This document shows positions 35,816-44,621 of a stretch of DNA of 64,000 nucleotides, in pieces (positions within the stretch are counted from its first letter, which is position 1; each line of letters opens with the position of its first letter). A program made the position numbers and the translations under genes. Source of the stretch: Atopobium sp. oral taxon 416 (GTDB lineage: Bacteria; Actinomycetota; Coriobacteriia; Coriobacteriales; Atopobiaceae); NCBI RefSeq assembly GCF_018128285.1, contig NZ_CP072380.1, forward strand, positions 1,736,001 to 1,800,000. Direction: 5' to 3'. The notes below the pieces were generated by a model. The model searched no databases and had not been told where the DNA came from. It saw only the letters and a program-made list of their open reading frames with translations.

Positions 35816-36898
35816 CTATTCAGCTTCAGGAAACCGTTTATTGATCTCGTCAAACAGTGCTTCGACCATATCGGATTCAGCAACCTTGCAGATTGGCTTC
35901 CCTTGAGCAAAAAGAATCCCTCCGCCCTTGCCGGAGGCGATCCCGATGTCAGCATCCTTCGCTTCACCGGGGCCGTTCACGACGCAGCCCATCACTGCTA
36001 CAGTGATTGGCACCTTGATGCTCTGCAGGCGGCGCTCCACTTCGTTAGCAATCTCAATCAGGTTCACCTGGCAGCGTCCACAGGTAGGGCAGCTCACCAG
36101 CTCCGGATGCAGCCGGCGCATTCTGAGCGCTGAGAGCAGCTCCCAGGCTACCTTGACTTCCTCGACCGGGTCAGCGGTAAGCGAGAGTCTGATCGTGTCG
36201 CCGATGCCCCCCTCAAGCAGGATGCCCACAGCCACGGAATTTTTCACAGTACCCTGCAGCAGTGTACCCGCCTCAGTCACGCCGATGTGCAACGGCACTT
36301 GCGGCAGCTCCTTTGAGAGTCTACGGTAGGTCTCCAAGGTCTCCGGCACGTCGTGCACCTTTGCGGAGAGTACGATATCGTCAAAGCCGCGCTGGCTGAA
36401 GTGATCAACAAAGGAGAGCGACGAGGCGACCAGTTTGTCCGTAAGGGTAATGTCCTGCCGCTCGTCGTACCGCTTATCCAAGGAGCCGGCGTTGACACCG
36501 ATACGGATCGGAATTCCGGCCTCCCCGGCAGCGTCGATACAGGCATCGACCTTCTCCCACGAACCGATATTGCCCGGGTTAAGACGGAAGGCAGCGGCAC
36601 CCCGTTTGGCGGCTTCAAGCGCGAGCTGATAGTCGAAGTGGATGTCCGCGATCACCGGGAGCGGTGAGCCCTCGCAGATGGCCTGAAAGCCGTCCAGCGC
36701 CGCCTTGTTGGGGATTGCCACACGAATAATCTCACAGCCCGCATCCTTAAGCTCATTGATCTGCTTGAGCGTTGCCGCAGGATCGCTCGTCGGAGTCGTG
36801 CACATTGACTGTACGCTGACCGGGGCACCCCCTCCCACGGCGACCGACCCCACATGTACCTGATGCGTGCGCTCACGCGCTGCCTGTTGTTCTGCCAC
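35816..36898 (-). CDS. ispG: 4-hydroxy-3-methylbut-2-enyl-diphosphate synthase, 360 aa
   Basis: Penultimate enzyme of the MEP isoprenoid pathway, reducing MEcPP to HMBPP with a 4Fe-4S cluster. It starts with the TIM-barrel half (VGGGAPVSVQSMCTT, then AFRLNPGNIG and RIGVNAGSLDKR) and ends with the cluster domain: CPTCGRCQVNL and later MGCVVNGPGEAKDADIG. Length is normal for the bacterial short form. Its start shares one base with the end of rseP. dxr lies two genes upstream, so two MEP enzymes flank the site-2 protease. Confidence 0.96.
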   Translation of the reverse strand: MAEQQAARERTHQVHVGSVAVGGGAPVSVQSMCTTPTSDPAATLKQINELKDAGCEIIRVAIPNKAALDGFQAICEGSPLPVIADIHFDYQLALEAAKRGAAAFRLNPGNIGSWEKVDACIDAAGEAGIPIRIGVNAGSLDKRYDERQDITLTDKLVASSLSFVDHFSQRGFDDIVLSAKVHDVPETLETYRRLSKELPQVPLHIGVTEAGTLLQGTVKNSVAVGILLEGGIGDTIRLSLTADPVEEVKVAWELLSALRMRRLHPELVSCPTCGRCQVNLIEIANEVERRLQSIKVPITVAVMGCVVNGPGEAKDADIGIASGKGGGILFAQGKPICKVAESDMVEALFDEINKRFPEAE

Positions 36899-38277
36899 TA
36901 CTGCCCCACCACGAATCGTGCTATATCGTTTCTCGTTACAAAGATGAAGATAAAGATAAAGAAGGCAAGACCGATATAGGAGATACCCACCTGTACTTTC
37001 TGAGAGAGCGGCCGGCGGATGATCGCCTGGATAATCTCAATCAAGATCTTCCCTCCGTCCAGAGGGGGAATCGGCAGCAGGTTCATGAAGCCGAGCGACA
37101 TCGAAATTGCCGCCACAAAGAGGGAGAACTCCCATACTCCTCCCGAGGCCGCCTCTGATGCCATGACCGAGATCCCCATGATCGAAGTCGACTGATTGAG
37201 CACCTCCGTGGTGTGTGTCGGGATGATGAGCGAGACTGCAGCCTGCGCCACCTGCTGTGCATAGGAGAGCGACACCAAGCAGGCATGTCTGATGTCAATA
37301 TTCAGGTGCTCCGTGGGGGCACTGATTCCGAGCAGGGTTTGGGAACCGTTCGGGTCAGGCTGAACCTCGATCGTCTGCTCCTGCCCACCTCGCTCAATGA
37401 CCATTTCGAAATCTTGGTGCGCTTGAAGCGCGGGCTGCAGCGCCTGGGTCAGGCTCTGCCAGTCAGTTACGGTCTCCCCGTTGATCGACTCCACCGTATC
37501 GCCGGCTTCCAGTCCAGAAGCCTGCGCAAGGGAGTCCTCAGAGACTGCACCGATTACGTTCTTATTGGCTGTAACGTCGACACCTGCAAGCGTCAGAGCC
37601 AGCACGACAATCAGGAAGGCGAAAAGAAGATTGATCAGGGGGCCCATAAAGAGCGTAATGATGCGGCTCCAAAAGCCGTGTCCCCCATAGGTATGCTTTT
37701 TCTCGTGCTGCAGGAATTCCTCAGGTGACATCCCGAGGTCACGGGGCTCTCCCGCAACGGTGACACCTTCACTCGAGGTGAAATCACTCTCCCGATCGAA
37801 TTCGGTCAGCAGATGTGCATCGCGCTTGACCGTCTGGTAGCCGTCGGGCATGTACTTCCGGCGATATCTGTTGCTGCGCTCGGGCTTCCAGTATTCCTCG
37901 ATGGCCGCCCAGTCGGCCAAGGTCGCAAGCATCGTGCAGGCATCATCTTCGGAGCAGTTGAACTGCTTTTCCACCTCTTCGATCGATACACGTCCCTGCT
38001 GCTGTATATAGGCCAGCACTGGTGCAAGCCGAGGGTCGTCACTACCTTCCATCCCGCAGATACGGGTATAGCCGCCCAGCAGGATCGGTGTAACGCCGAT
38101 CTCGGTGCCGTAGCGCTTCGATTTGTGGAACCACTTGATACTGCAGGGCAAACCCAGATAGAACTCAGTGACGCGCATACCGGTGAGGCGCGCAGAAAGA
38201 TAGTGTCCACCCTCATGAATGAACACAAGAAAAGAAAGGGAGGTGACTCCCCAAAAGATTGCAGATATCACACCCAT
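36898..38277 (-). CDS. rseP: Site-2 zinc metalloprotease with inserted winged-helix-like segment, 459 aa
   Basis: Intramembrane protease of the RseP/MmpA type that cuts membrane-bound regulators or signal peptide remnants. Zinc motif HEGGH (21-25) in the first helix and MNLLPIPPLDGGK in the third are in place, and a PDZ domain (about 255-330: SLAQASGLEAGDTVESINGE) lies between. Between helix 1 and helix 2 is an unusual extra segment (about residues 78-190), with LAYIQQQGRVSIEEVEKQFN and DACTMLATLADW, which looks like a winged helix-turn-helix, followed by a charged stretch. Usual relatives lack it. dxr ends two bases before it. Confidence 0.9.
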   Translation of the reverse strand: MGVISAIFWGVTSLSFLVFIHEGGHYLSARLTGMRVTEFYLGLPCSIKWFHKSKRYGTEIGVTPILLGGYTRICGMEGSDDPRLAPVLAYIQQQGRVSIEEVEKQFNCSEDDACTMLATLADWAAIEEYWKPERSNRYRRKYMPDGYQTVKRDAHLLTEFDRESDFTSSEGVTVAGEPRDLGMSPEEFLQHEKKHTYGGHGFWSRIITLFMGPLINLLFAFLIVVLALTLAGVDVTANKNVIGAVSEDSLAQASGLEAGDTVESINGETVTDWQSLTQALQPALQAHQDFEMVIERGGQEQTIEVQPDPNGSQTLLGISAPTEHLNIDIRHACLVSLSYAQQVAQAAVSLIIPTHTTEVLNQSTSIMGISVMASEAASGGVWEFSLFVAAISMSLGFMNLLPIPPLDGGKILIEIIQAIIRRPLSQKVQVGISYIGLAFFIFIFIFVTRNDIARFVVGQ

Positions 38278-38279
38278 AG

Positions 38280-39470
38280 CTAGAGCCTTCCCGCCAGGTA
38301 CTCCCGGGCCTGGGCCCGAGATTCGGCGTCAACCTCCTCAAGCTGGTGGACGCTTTCAACCGGACGTATTGTATGGTGCTCCATAACCGCAGCGCAGGTG
38401 CGCTCGATATCCAAAAATCCGCAATCTCCCCGTCTGAAGGCCGCATTGGCAACCTCATTCGCCGCATTCATCGCACAGGGCATCGTCCTGCCGGTGCGTG
38501 AGGCCTGTCTCGCTAACTTCAGGCAGCCAAAAGTCTCCATATCGGGTTCGTTAAAAGTGATGGGTGGCTCGCTCCCCCAGTCAATGCGCTCGGCTTCAGG
38601 AGAATCCCAACGCTTCGGATAGCTTAGGGCATAGCGGATGCAAGCGCGCATGTCGGAGGCGCCGAGCTGTGCCTTGATGGAGCCGTCGCGAAACTCCACC
38701 ATCGAATGGATCCGGCTCTGTCGCTGAATCAAGACGGTGATCTTATCCTCTGGCACATCGAAAAGATGGCAGGCTTCGATCACCTCAAGCCCCTTATTCA
38801 TTAAAGTTGCGGAGTCGATCGTAATCTTTGATCCCATGGACCACGTCGGATGCGCGAGGGCATCCTGCACCGTCACGTGCTCTAGCTCCTGCTTGACCTT
38901 CCCGAAGAAGGGGCCGCCGGAGCAGGTGAGCCAGATGCGATACAGGGAGGCCTTCTGCTCCCCCTGCAGGCACTGGAAGATCGCGGAGTGCTCAGAGTCC
39001 ACCGGAATCAGCTGACCGGGATGTAAGAGCGGCATAATCAGATCACCGCCGACGACGATCGATTCCTTGTTGGCATAAGCCAAGCGTTTTCCGGCTTTTG
39101 CTGCAGCGTAGTTTGACTCGATACCAGCAAAGCCGACCACCGCCGAAACGACGCAGTCAACCTCGGGCAGGGTTGCAAGCGTGACCAAGGCTTCAGGGCC
39201 GACCAAGAGCTTAGTTTCCTGAGGAAGCTCTTGAAGCACACTGTCGTCGGAGTGAGCCGGGTCAGTCACTGCCACATAGGAGCAGGAAAACTCCCGCGCG
39301 GCTTCAACCAGTTTTTTCGTATTGTGATGAACGGAAAGGGCAAGGATCTGTACCTGAGAGGAATGGTGACGGGCAACGTCGAGCGTCTGGGTCCCGATAG
39401 AGCCGGAGCAGCCCAATACCGCAATGTTCAAACGGTCCGTATCGGAGGCTGCCGTGGTGTGATTACTCAA
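38280..39470 (-). CDS. dxr: 1-deoxy-D-xylulose 5-phosphate reductoisomerase, 396 aa
   Basis: First committed MEP-pathway enzyme, converting DXP to MEP with NADPH. NADPH motif LGCSGSIGTQTLDV near residues 19-32, the metal and substrate loops NKESIVVGG, PVDSEHSAIFQCL, and the flexible cap SGGPFFG, and the later TWSMGSKITIDSATLMNKGLE-like region are all present. Length is standard. It overlaps cdsA by four bases. Confidence 0.96.
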   Translation of the reverse strand: MSNHTTAASDTDRLNIAVLGCSGSIGTQTLDVARHHSSQVQILALSVHHNTKKLVEAAREFSCSYVAVTDPAHSDDSVLQELPQETKLLVGPEALVTLATLPEVDCVVSAVVGFAGIESNYAAAKAGKRLAYANKESIVVGGDLIMPLLHPGQLIPVDSEHSAIFQCLQGEQKASLYRIWLTCSGGPFFGKVKQELEHVTVQDALAHPTWSMGSKITIDSATLMNKGLEVIEACHLFDVPEDKITVLIQRQSRIHSMVEFRDGSIKAQLGASDMRACIRYALSYPKRWDSPEAERIDWGSEPPITFNEPDMETFGCLKLARQASRTGRTMPCAMNAANEVANAAFRRGDCGFLDIERTCAAVMEHHTIRPVESVHQLEEVDAESRAQAREYLAGRL

Positions 39471-40420
39471 ACGATTCCTCCTATGAAAAGAACAATGTAG
39501 ACCGCCGTCGCTCCGAAGAGCATAGAGTCCGAACGGTCAAGCAGACCACCGTGCCCGGGCATAATGTTACCGGAATCTTTGACCCCAACCCCACGCTTGA
39601 TGCGGGATTCGAAGAGGTCACCGATCACTCCGGTGGCACCGGACAGGAGCGCCGTGATGATCGCAAGCGGCAATGAGACATCCATGATATTGAGGACGGA
39701 GATCAGGATCCAGACAACCATCGAGCCAACCATACCGCCCCACATACCTTCCCAGGATTTGTTGGGAGAGATCCTTGGGGCCATCTTGTGGTGGCCGACG
39801 CGGGATCCGACCAGATAGGCGAAGGCATCGTTAAGCCAGATGGAGCCCATGGTGCCAAAGGTCAGAAGCGCTCCCTCAATACCCGGATCCGCCTGCCGGA
39901 TGAACACAATGGAAGAGAAGAGGAATGAGGTATAGATCGGCCCAAAGATGGTGACCGCAACATCCCCGATGCTCGCGCGTGGGGTGATCACGTACCAGAC
40001 CGCCACGCAGACACAGAGGATGATAGTCACCACGACGAGGGACTGATAACCATTGATAAGCACACCGATCGGATAGAGGATCGCCGCACCTAAGCCCAGC
40101 ACTTCAGAAGGCATACGCCCAGCCATACGGCACATTCTGAAGAATTCGGAGCAGCACAGCCATGCCATCGCCGCAATCATGATCGCCGTTGCCTCAATAC
40201 CCAAAAAGGTGCAGATGAAGACGATGATCGCATAGATAGCGCCTGAGGTGGAGCGCGTCAGGAACTTCTCCGCTCCCCCACGCACCTTCTGGCTTCTTAG
40301 ACGGCCGGCAACACGCAGTGGCTCGCGCGCATCGCGTTTACGCTCGAGCCTGTCGATACTCTTATCAATGCCTTGGCTCTCATGCTTTTCAGCCCTGTTC
40401 GAGTCATGGGCCTCACTCAT
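39467..40420 (-). CDS. cdsA: Phosphatidate cytidylyltransferase, 317 aa
   Basis: Makes CDP-diacylglycerol from phosphatidic acid and CTP in the membrane, feeding phospholipid synthesis. The hydrophobic protein has about eight helices and the family signature near the C-terminus: SNKSWEGMWGG followed by SRIKRGVGVKDSGNIMPGHG and DRSDSMLF. A basic N-terminal tail of about 60 residues (RAEKHESQG, KRDAREPLRV) is longer than usual. Four-base overlaps tie it to uppS and dxr. Confidence 0.94.
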   Translation of the reverse strand: MSEAHDSNRAEKHESQGIDKSIDRLERKRDAREPLRVAGRLRSQKVRGGAEKFLTRSTSGAIYAIIVFICTFLGIEATAIMIAAMAWLCCSEFFRMCRMAGRMPSEVLGLGAAILYPIGVLINGYQSLVVVTIILCVCVAVWYVITPRASIGDVAVTIFGPIYTSFLFSSIVFIRQADPGIEGALLTFGTMGSIWLNDAFAYLVGSRVGHHKMAPRISPNKSWEGMWGGMVGSMVVWILISVLNIMDVSLPLAIITALLSGATGVIGDLFESRIKRGVGVKDSGNIMPGHGGLLDRSDSMLFGATAVYIVLFIGGIV

Positions 40421-41202
40421 CTATTCTCTACGCCTCCAAAGCGCCGGTTCCGTGTCTGATAAGCACGGATCGCACGCAGAAAATCCCACTTATTGAAGTC
40501 AGGCCAATAGGTATCGGTGACATAGAACTCACTGTAGGCTAACTGCCACAGCAGATAGTTTGAAAGGCGCATCTCGCCGGAGGTCCTGATCAGAAGATCG
40601 GGATCTGGAAGCCCTCCGGTGTAGAGCTCAGCGGAGATCGTATCCTCGTCGATATCCTCAGGATTAAGCTTCCCAGAGTGGACCTCCTGCACGATACGTC
40701 TGCAGGCACGGGTAATCTCAGCCCTGCCGCCGTAGTTGACTGCCAACGCAAAGATCATGCCGGTGTGGTCCGCAGTCTCATCCAAGCCTCGCTTGAAGAC
40801 CTTGTAGGTCTCGATAGGAAGTTTTTCAATATCGCCCAAGAACTTGAGCTGCACATTGTGCTCGTGAAAGAGCGGTAGCTCCTTCACAAGCGTTGTAGCG
40901 AAGAGGTGCATCAGCATGTTGACTTCGTACTGTGACCGCCTCCAATTCTCCGTGGAGAACGCGTAGACCGAGAGCACATCGAGACCTAAACGGACTGAGG
41001 CCGTCACGGTTTCCCTAAGTGACGCCACACCCGCCTTATGTCCTTCTGATCTATCAAGACCCCGCGCTTTTGCCCATCTGCCGTTGCCGTCCATAATGAT
41101 GGAGACATGACACGGCATTCGATCGAGCGCGATATTGTCTAGCGAAATATCGTCAGGGGCATCCGCATAGAAGGCTTTGAGCTTTTCAGTATCTATCTGC
41201 AC
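40417..41202 (-). CDS. uppS: Isoprenyl (undecaprenyl) diphosphate synthase, 261 aa
   Basis: Cis-prenyltransferase that extends farnesyl-PP to the lipid carrier of cell-wall synthesis. The family start IIMDGNGRWAKARGL with the catalytic Asp, GHKAGVASLRETV, LSVYAFSTENWRRS, and the C-terminal PDLLIRTSGEMRLSNYLLWQ are all clear. It uses the product of the MEP genes dxr and ispG in the same operon. It begins directly after the stop of frr (spacing zero). Confidence 0.95.
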   Translation of the reverse strand: MQIDTEKLKAFYADAPDDISLDNIALDRMPCHVSIIMDGNGRWAKARGLDRSEGHKAGVASLRETVTASVRLGLDVLSVYAFSTENWRRSQYEVNMLMHLFATTLVKELPLFHEHNVQLKFLGDIEKLPIETYKVFKRGLDETADHTGMIFALAVNYGGRAEITRACRRIVQEVHSGKLNPEDIDEDTISAELYTGGLPDPDLLIRTSGEMRLSNYLLWQLAYSEFYVTDTYWPDFNKWDFLRAIRAYQTRNRRFGGVENR

Positions 41203-41748
41203 CTAGATCTCCATGATTTCGGATGACTTCGTCTTCAGCATCTCGTCGGCACGCTTGATATAGCTGTCGGTGAGCTTCTGGATTGCCTTCTTCTCGTGCT
41301 TAACATCGTCCTCGGAATACTCGTCGTCGTGCTCTGCCTTCTCGTTGGCGTCGCGACGGACGTTGCGGATAGCGATACGGGCTTCCTCGGTATACTTCTG
41401 ACACTCCTTCACAAGCTCCTTACGGCGCTCCTCAGTCGGCGTCGGGAACGGTAGACGGATGCTGACGCCGTCGTTAGACGGGGTGATGCCCAAGTCAGAG
41501 GACTCGATCGCACGCTGAATCGCGTTGAGGGATGACTTGTCCCACGGCTCAATCACGAGCATGGAAGCCTCCGGCACCTTGACACCTGCCAGCTGAGTGA
41601 TCGGCGTCGGCTGACCGTAGTAGTCGACCTTGATACCATCGAGCACATGGGCGTTCGCACGGCCGGTGCGGACGTGCGAGAAGTTCTTCTGCAGTGCCGC
41701 CAGGCACTTTTCCATGCGACTCTTCGCTTTGTCAGTAATCTCACTCAT
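41203..41748 (-). CDS. frr: Ribosome recycling factor, 181 aa
   Basis: Splits post-termination ribosomes with EF-G. Two-domain RRF of normal length: KNFSHVRTGRANAHVLDGIKVDYYG and PITQLAGVKVPEASMLVIEPWD, then LPFPTPTEERRKELVKECQKY and the C-terminal long helix. It follows pyrH by one base, the common bacterial pyrH-frr order. It ends with TAG. Confidence 0.97.
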   Translation of the reverse strand: MSEITDKAKSRMEKCLAALQKNFSHVRTGRANAHVLDGIKVDYYGQPTPITQLAGVKVPEASMLVIEPWDKSSLNAIQRAIESSDLGITPSNDGVSIRLPFPTPTEERRKELVKECQKYTEEARIAIRNVRRDANEKAEHDDEYSEDDVKHEKKAIQKLTDSYIKRADEMLKTKSSEIMEI

Positions 41749-41749
41749 G

Positions 41750-42487
41750 TCAGCTTTCCTCTTCCACGACGATCGTTCCTACGTGTTTGCCGAGTAAGGC
41801 ACTCTTAATATTGTCTTTCTGATCAATGTTGAAGACCAAGATGGGCATCTTATTATCGTGACACAACGCAGTCGCTGTCGCATCCATAACCTGCAAGTTC
41901 TCGGTCAATACATCGAGATAGGTGATCTGATCATATTTCTTTGCATCAGGATACTTAACCGGGTCCTTATCGTAGATACCATCGACCTTGGTGGCCTTCA
42001 TCAGGACCTCCGCGTTGATCTCGCAGGCACGCAGCGCTGCGGCAGTATCGGTCGTGAAGTAGGGGTTGCCAGTGCCGGCGGCGAAAATTACGATGCGGCC
42101 TTTCTCCAGATGGCGGATTGCACGGCGGCGGATGTAGACTTCAGCGACCTGACGGATCTCCAACGCGCTCATCACGCGCACATCCATCCCGTGGTGCTCA
42201 AAAGTGTCCTGCAGTGACAGCGCATTGATCACCGTCGCAAGCATACCCATGTTATCCGCCTGGGCACGGTCCATGCCGCTTGCAGCTCCGGTGAGTCCGC
42301 GGAAGATATTGCCGCCACCGACGACGATTGCGATCTGTTCCCCGTCTTCCCACAGCGGTTTTACCTCATCTGCCAGACGATTGGTAACCTCAGGGTCGAT
42401 ACCGAAATCATGGGACCCCATCAGCGCCTCGCCTGAAAGCTTCAGAAGCACTCTCTTGTACTTGTACTTAGGCAAGCTTGCCTCCAC
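41750..42487 (-). CDS. pyrH: UMP kinase, 245 aa
   Basis: Hexameric amino-acid-kinase-fold enzyme that phosphorylates UMP to UDP. RVLLKSGEAL-like start ([12 protein letters not shown]), [11 protein letters not shown], the [19 protein letters not shown] loop and the C-terminal [14 protein letters not shown] are diagnostic. It is the first gene after the tsf terminator, so the pyrH-proS run likely has its own promoter in the 127-bp gap or depends on read-through. Confidence 0.97.
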   Translation of the reverse strand: MEASLPKYKYKRVLLKLSGEALMGSHDFGIDPEVTNRLADEVKPLWEDGEQIAIVVGGGNIFRGLTGAASGMDRAQADNMGMLATVINALSLQDTFEHHGMDVRVMSALEIRQVAEVYIRRRAIRHLEKGRIVIFAAGTGNPYFTTDTAAALRACEINAEVLMKATKVDGIYDKDPVKYPDAKKYDQITYLDVLTENLQVMDATATALCHDNKMPILVFNIDQKDNIKSALLGKHVGTIVVEEES

Positions 42488-42573
42488 TCATCACAGTTTG
42501 TGTACCCGGTTGTCATTCTATCAGAGCCACCGGTTCTCTGCCGCTCATTCGCCGAGCAACACAGCCGACGTCT

Positions 42574-42602
42574 AAAAAAAGAGCCGGTCCGAAGACCGGC
42601 TC
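42574..42602 (-). terminator. Rho-independent terminator after tsf
   Basis: On the minus strand GAGCCGGTC pairs with GACCGGCTC (42602-42594 with 42589-42581), followed by a run of seven T. It is 13 bases after the tsf stop codon. Confidence 0.9.
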
Positions 42603-42614
42603 GAACACGTGATG

Positions 42615-43487
42615 TTAGTCACCGATTTCGAAACGATCGAATGCTACGATGCCAACCGTATCATTGACCTTCTTGGAAATCTCCTTAGTCAGTTGACCGA
42701 CTGTCTTATCAGGGTCCTTCACGAACTCCTGCTCAGCCAGGACGTTCTCCTTGTAAAACTTCTCGAGACGGCCCGTCGCGATACACTCCTGGATCACCTC
42801 AGGCTTACCGGACTCTTTTGCCTGCGCTTTGTAGATCTCCTTCTCGTGGTTGAGGGTCTCCTCAGGGATATCCTCACGACGAGCGCTTACCGGGTTGGTT
42901 GCCGCGACGTGCAGGGCGACATCGTGTGCGTATGCCTTGAAGTCAGCATTGCTTGCGGTGTCTGCGTTCTTGAAGGAGAATTCAACGAGGACGCCGAGCT
43001 TGCCGCCGCCGTGCAGATAGCTGGCAAAAGCGCCATTATCTGTGGTCTTGCCCACAAAGTGGCCGATCTGGATGTTCTCACCAAAGAGGTGGATACGCTC
43101 AGTGAGCTCGTCGCCCACGGTGCGGCCGTTCATCGGCAGCGCCTTCAATGCGTCGAGGTCAGCCGGCTTGTTCTCTGCAACGATCTTGGCTAGATCATCA
43201 GAGAAGCCGGTGAACTTGGGGTTGTCACCGACAAAGTCGGTCTCACAGGCGAGCTCGAGCATGCCTGCGGTCTTGCTGTCGTCGGAGACATAGATGCCGA
43301 CGTTGCCCTCGTTGGTGGCACGGCCTGCACGCTTGACAGCCTTTGCGACACCCATTTTACGAAGGATATCGACAGCCCTGTTCATATCGCCATCAGCCTC
43401 AGTGAGTGCCTTCTTGCACTCCATCATCGGCGAATCGGTCATCTCACGGAGCTGCTTGACCATTGCAGCGGTAATCTTTGTTGCCAT
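42615..43487 (-). CDS. tsf: Elongation factor Ts, 290 aa
   Basis: Exchanges GDP on EF-Tu. The N-terminal UBA-like domain (KITAAMVKQLREMTDSPMME, then CKKALTEADGDMNRAVDILR) and the conserved RAGRATNEGNVGIYVSDDSK and CETDFVGDN are present, with the C-terminal core domain. Start at 43487 behind AAAGGAGG. It follows rpsB by 71 bases, the classic pair. Confidence 0.97.
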   Translation of the reverse strand: MATKITAAMVKQLREMTDSPMMECKKALTEADGDMNRAVDILRKMGVAKAVKRAGRATNEGNVGIYVSDDSKTAGMLELACETDFVGDNPKFTGFSDDLAKIVAENKPADLDALKALPMNGRTVGDELTERIHLFGENIQIGHFVGKTTDNGAFASYLHGGGKLGVLVEFSFKNADTASNADFKAYAHDVALHVAATNPVSARREDIPEETLNHEKEIYKAQAKESGKPEVIQECIATGRLEKFYKENVLAEQEFVKDPDKTVGQLTKEISKKVNDTVGIVAFDRFEIGD

Positions 43488-43558
43488 GTATTCCTCCTTT
43501 AGGAATTCACAGTCGTCAATCCTTGATAGCGCTTACAAAAAACGGAATTGAGGAAGCC

Positions 43559-44338
43559 TCATTTCTCAGCAGGCTTGTCTGCTGCTGCAGCCTGATCCTC
43601 AGCCTCATCAGCCTCGGGGGCCTTACCCTCCATCTCCTCAGCGGTGATCTGCTCTTTCCCAGAGCCTGCGAGGATCGCGTCAGCGACCATCTCGGTCATC
43701 AGGTTGATGGAGCGGATCGCGTCGTCGTTGGCAGGGATGCCGTAGTCGATAACATCAGGATCGCAGTTGGTGTCAAGTAAGCCGACGATGGGGATATGCA
43801 GACGGTTGGCCTCACGCACCGCGAGCTCCTCGCGCTGAGTGTCGACGATAAAGAGGGCCTGCGGAAGGCTCTTCATATTGCGGACACCACCCAAGTTACG
43901 CTGCAGCTTAGCGAGCTCCTTGCCGTTGACAGCCTGCTCCTTCTTCGGCAGGGTTGCCATAGTTCCGTCCTCAACCATTGCCTCAAGCTGCTCCATGTGG
44001 TTGATGCGGGAGCGCATCGTGGTGAAGTTGGTGAGCATACCGCCGAGCCAACGCTCTGCGATGTACGGCATACCGCAACGCTCAGCCTGAGTCTTGATGG
44101 CTTCTTGAGCCTGCTTCTTGGTACCGACAAACAGGATGGTGCCATTCTTGGCAGCAGTATCCTTCAGGAAGGTATATGCCTTATCTGCGCCCAAAATGGT
44201 CTGCTTCAGGTCAAGAATGTACACACCATTGCGCTCGCCGAAGATATACGGTTTCATCTTCGGGTTCCAACGACGTGTCTGGTGACCGTAGTGGACACCA
44301 GCCTCGAGCAGCGTGTGAATGTTAATCTTTGCAGCCAT
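43559..44338 (-). CDS. rpsB: 30S ribosomal protein S2, 259 aa
   Basis: Starts at the ATG at 44338 (MAAKINIHTLLEAGVHYGHQ), seven bases behind GGAGG; the longer upstream frame is not used. Conserved S2 blocks follow: RRWNPKMKPYIFGERNGVYILD, RWLGGMLTNFTT and VDTQREELAVREANRLHIPIVG. The acidic tail (EAEDQAAAADKPAEK) is longer than in E. coli but usual in actinobacteria. First gene of the rpsB-tsf unit. Confidence 0.97.
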   Translation of the reverse strand: MAAKINIHTLLEAGVHYGHQTRRWNPKMKPYIFGERNGVYILDLKQTILGADKAYTFLKDTAAKNGTILFVGTKKQAQEAIKTQAERCGMPYIAERWLGGMLTNFTTMRSRINHMEQLEAMVEDGTMATLPKKEQAVNGKELAKLQRNLGGVRNMKSLPQALFIVDTQREELAVREANRLHIPIVGLLDTNCDPDVIDYGIPANDDAIRSINLMTEMVADAILAGSGKEQITAEEMEGKAPEADEAEDQAAAADKPAEK

Positions 44339-44621
44339 ACTAAAACCTCCATTGGTTCTACGTCCACGTGAGGTCATCCCCAAACGCCACCTGCGTCTTG
44401 GCTTCGAGGCACAGGCACCAGGCCTTTGAGTAGTCACGTGTGTGAGTTATCGCTGTGCAGATGCACAGCAAGACTACAGTATACTCTAGGAATTGTTTTC
44501 TGCCTATAGGGTTTTATCCTGCACGAATGCACCATGAATCTGATCAGGGCGCCTTACATCGCTCAGATTCTGAGAGGGCAGGATCAGACTCCCCTATTGT
44601 AAACTCTCATTGTACCAGGTC
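44339..44621. other. Promoter and leader region of rpsB
   Basis: Non-coding spacer; it should hold the rpsB promoter and its leader, which in many bacteria binds S2 for autoregulation. No specific fold could be read with confidence. Confidence 0.4.

Noticed and set aside
43559-44437. Longer rpsB start with 33 extra residues
   Set aside because: The extension is basic and unlike S2; GGAGG lies before the internal ATG at 44338.
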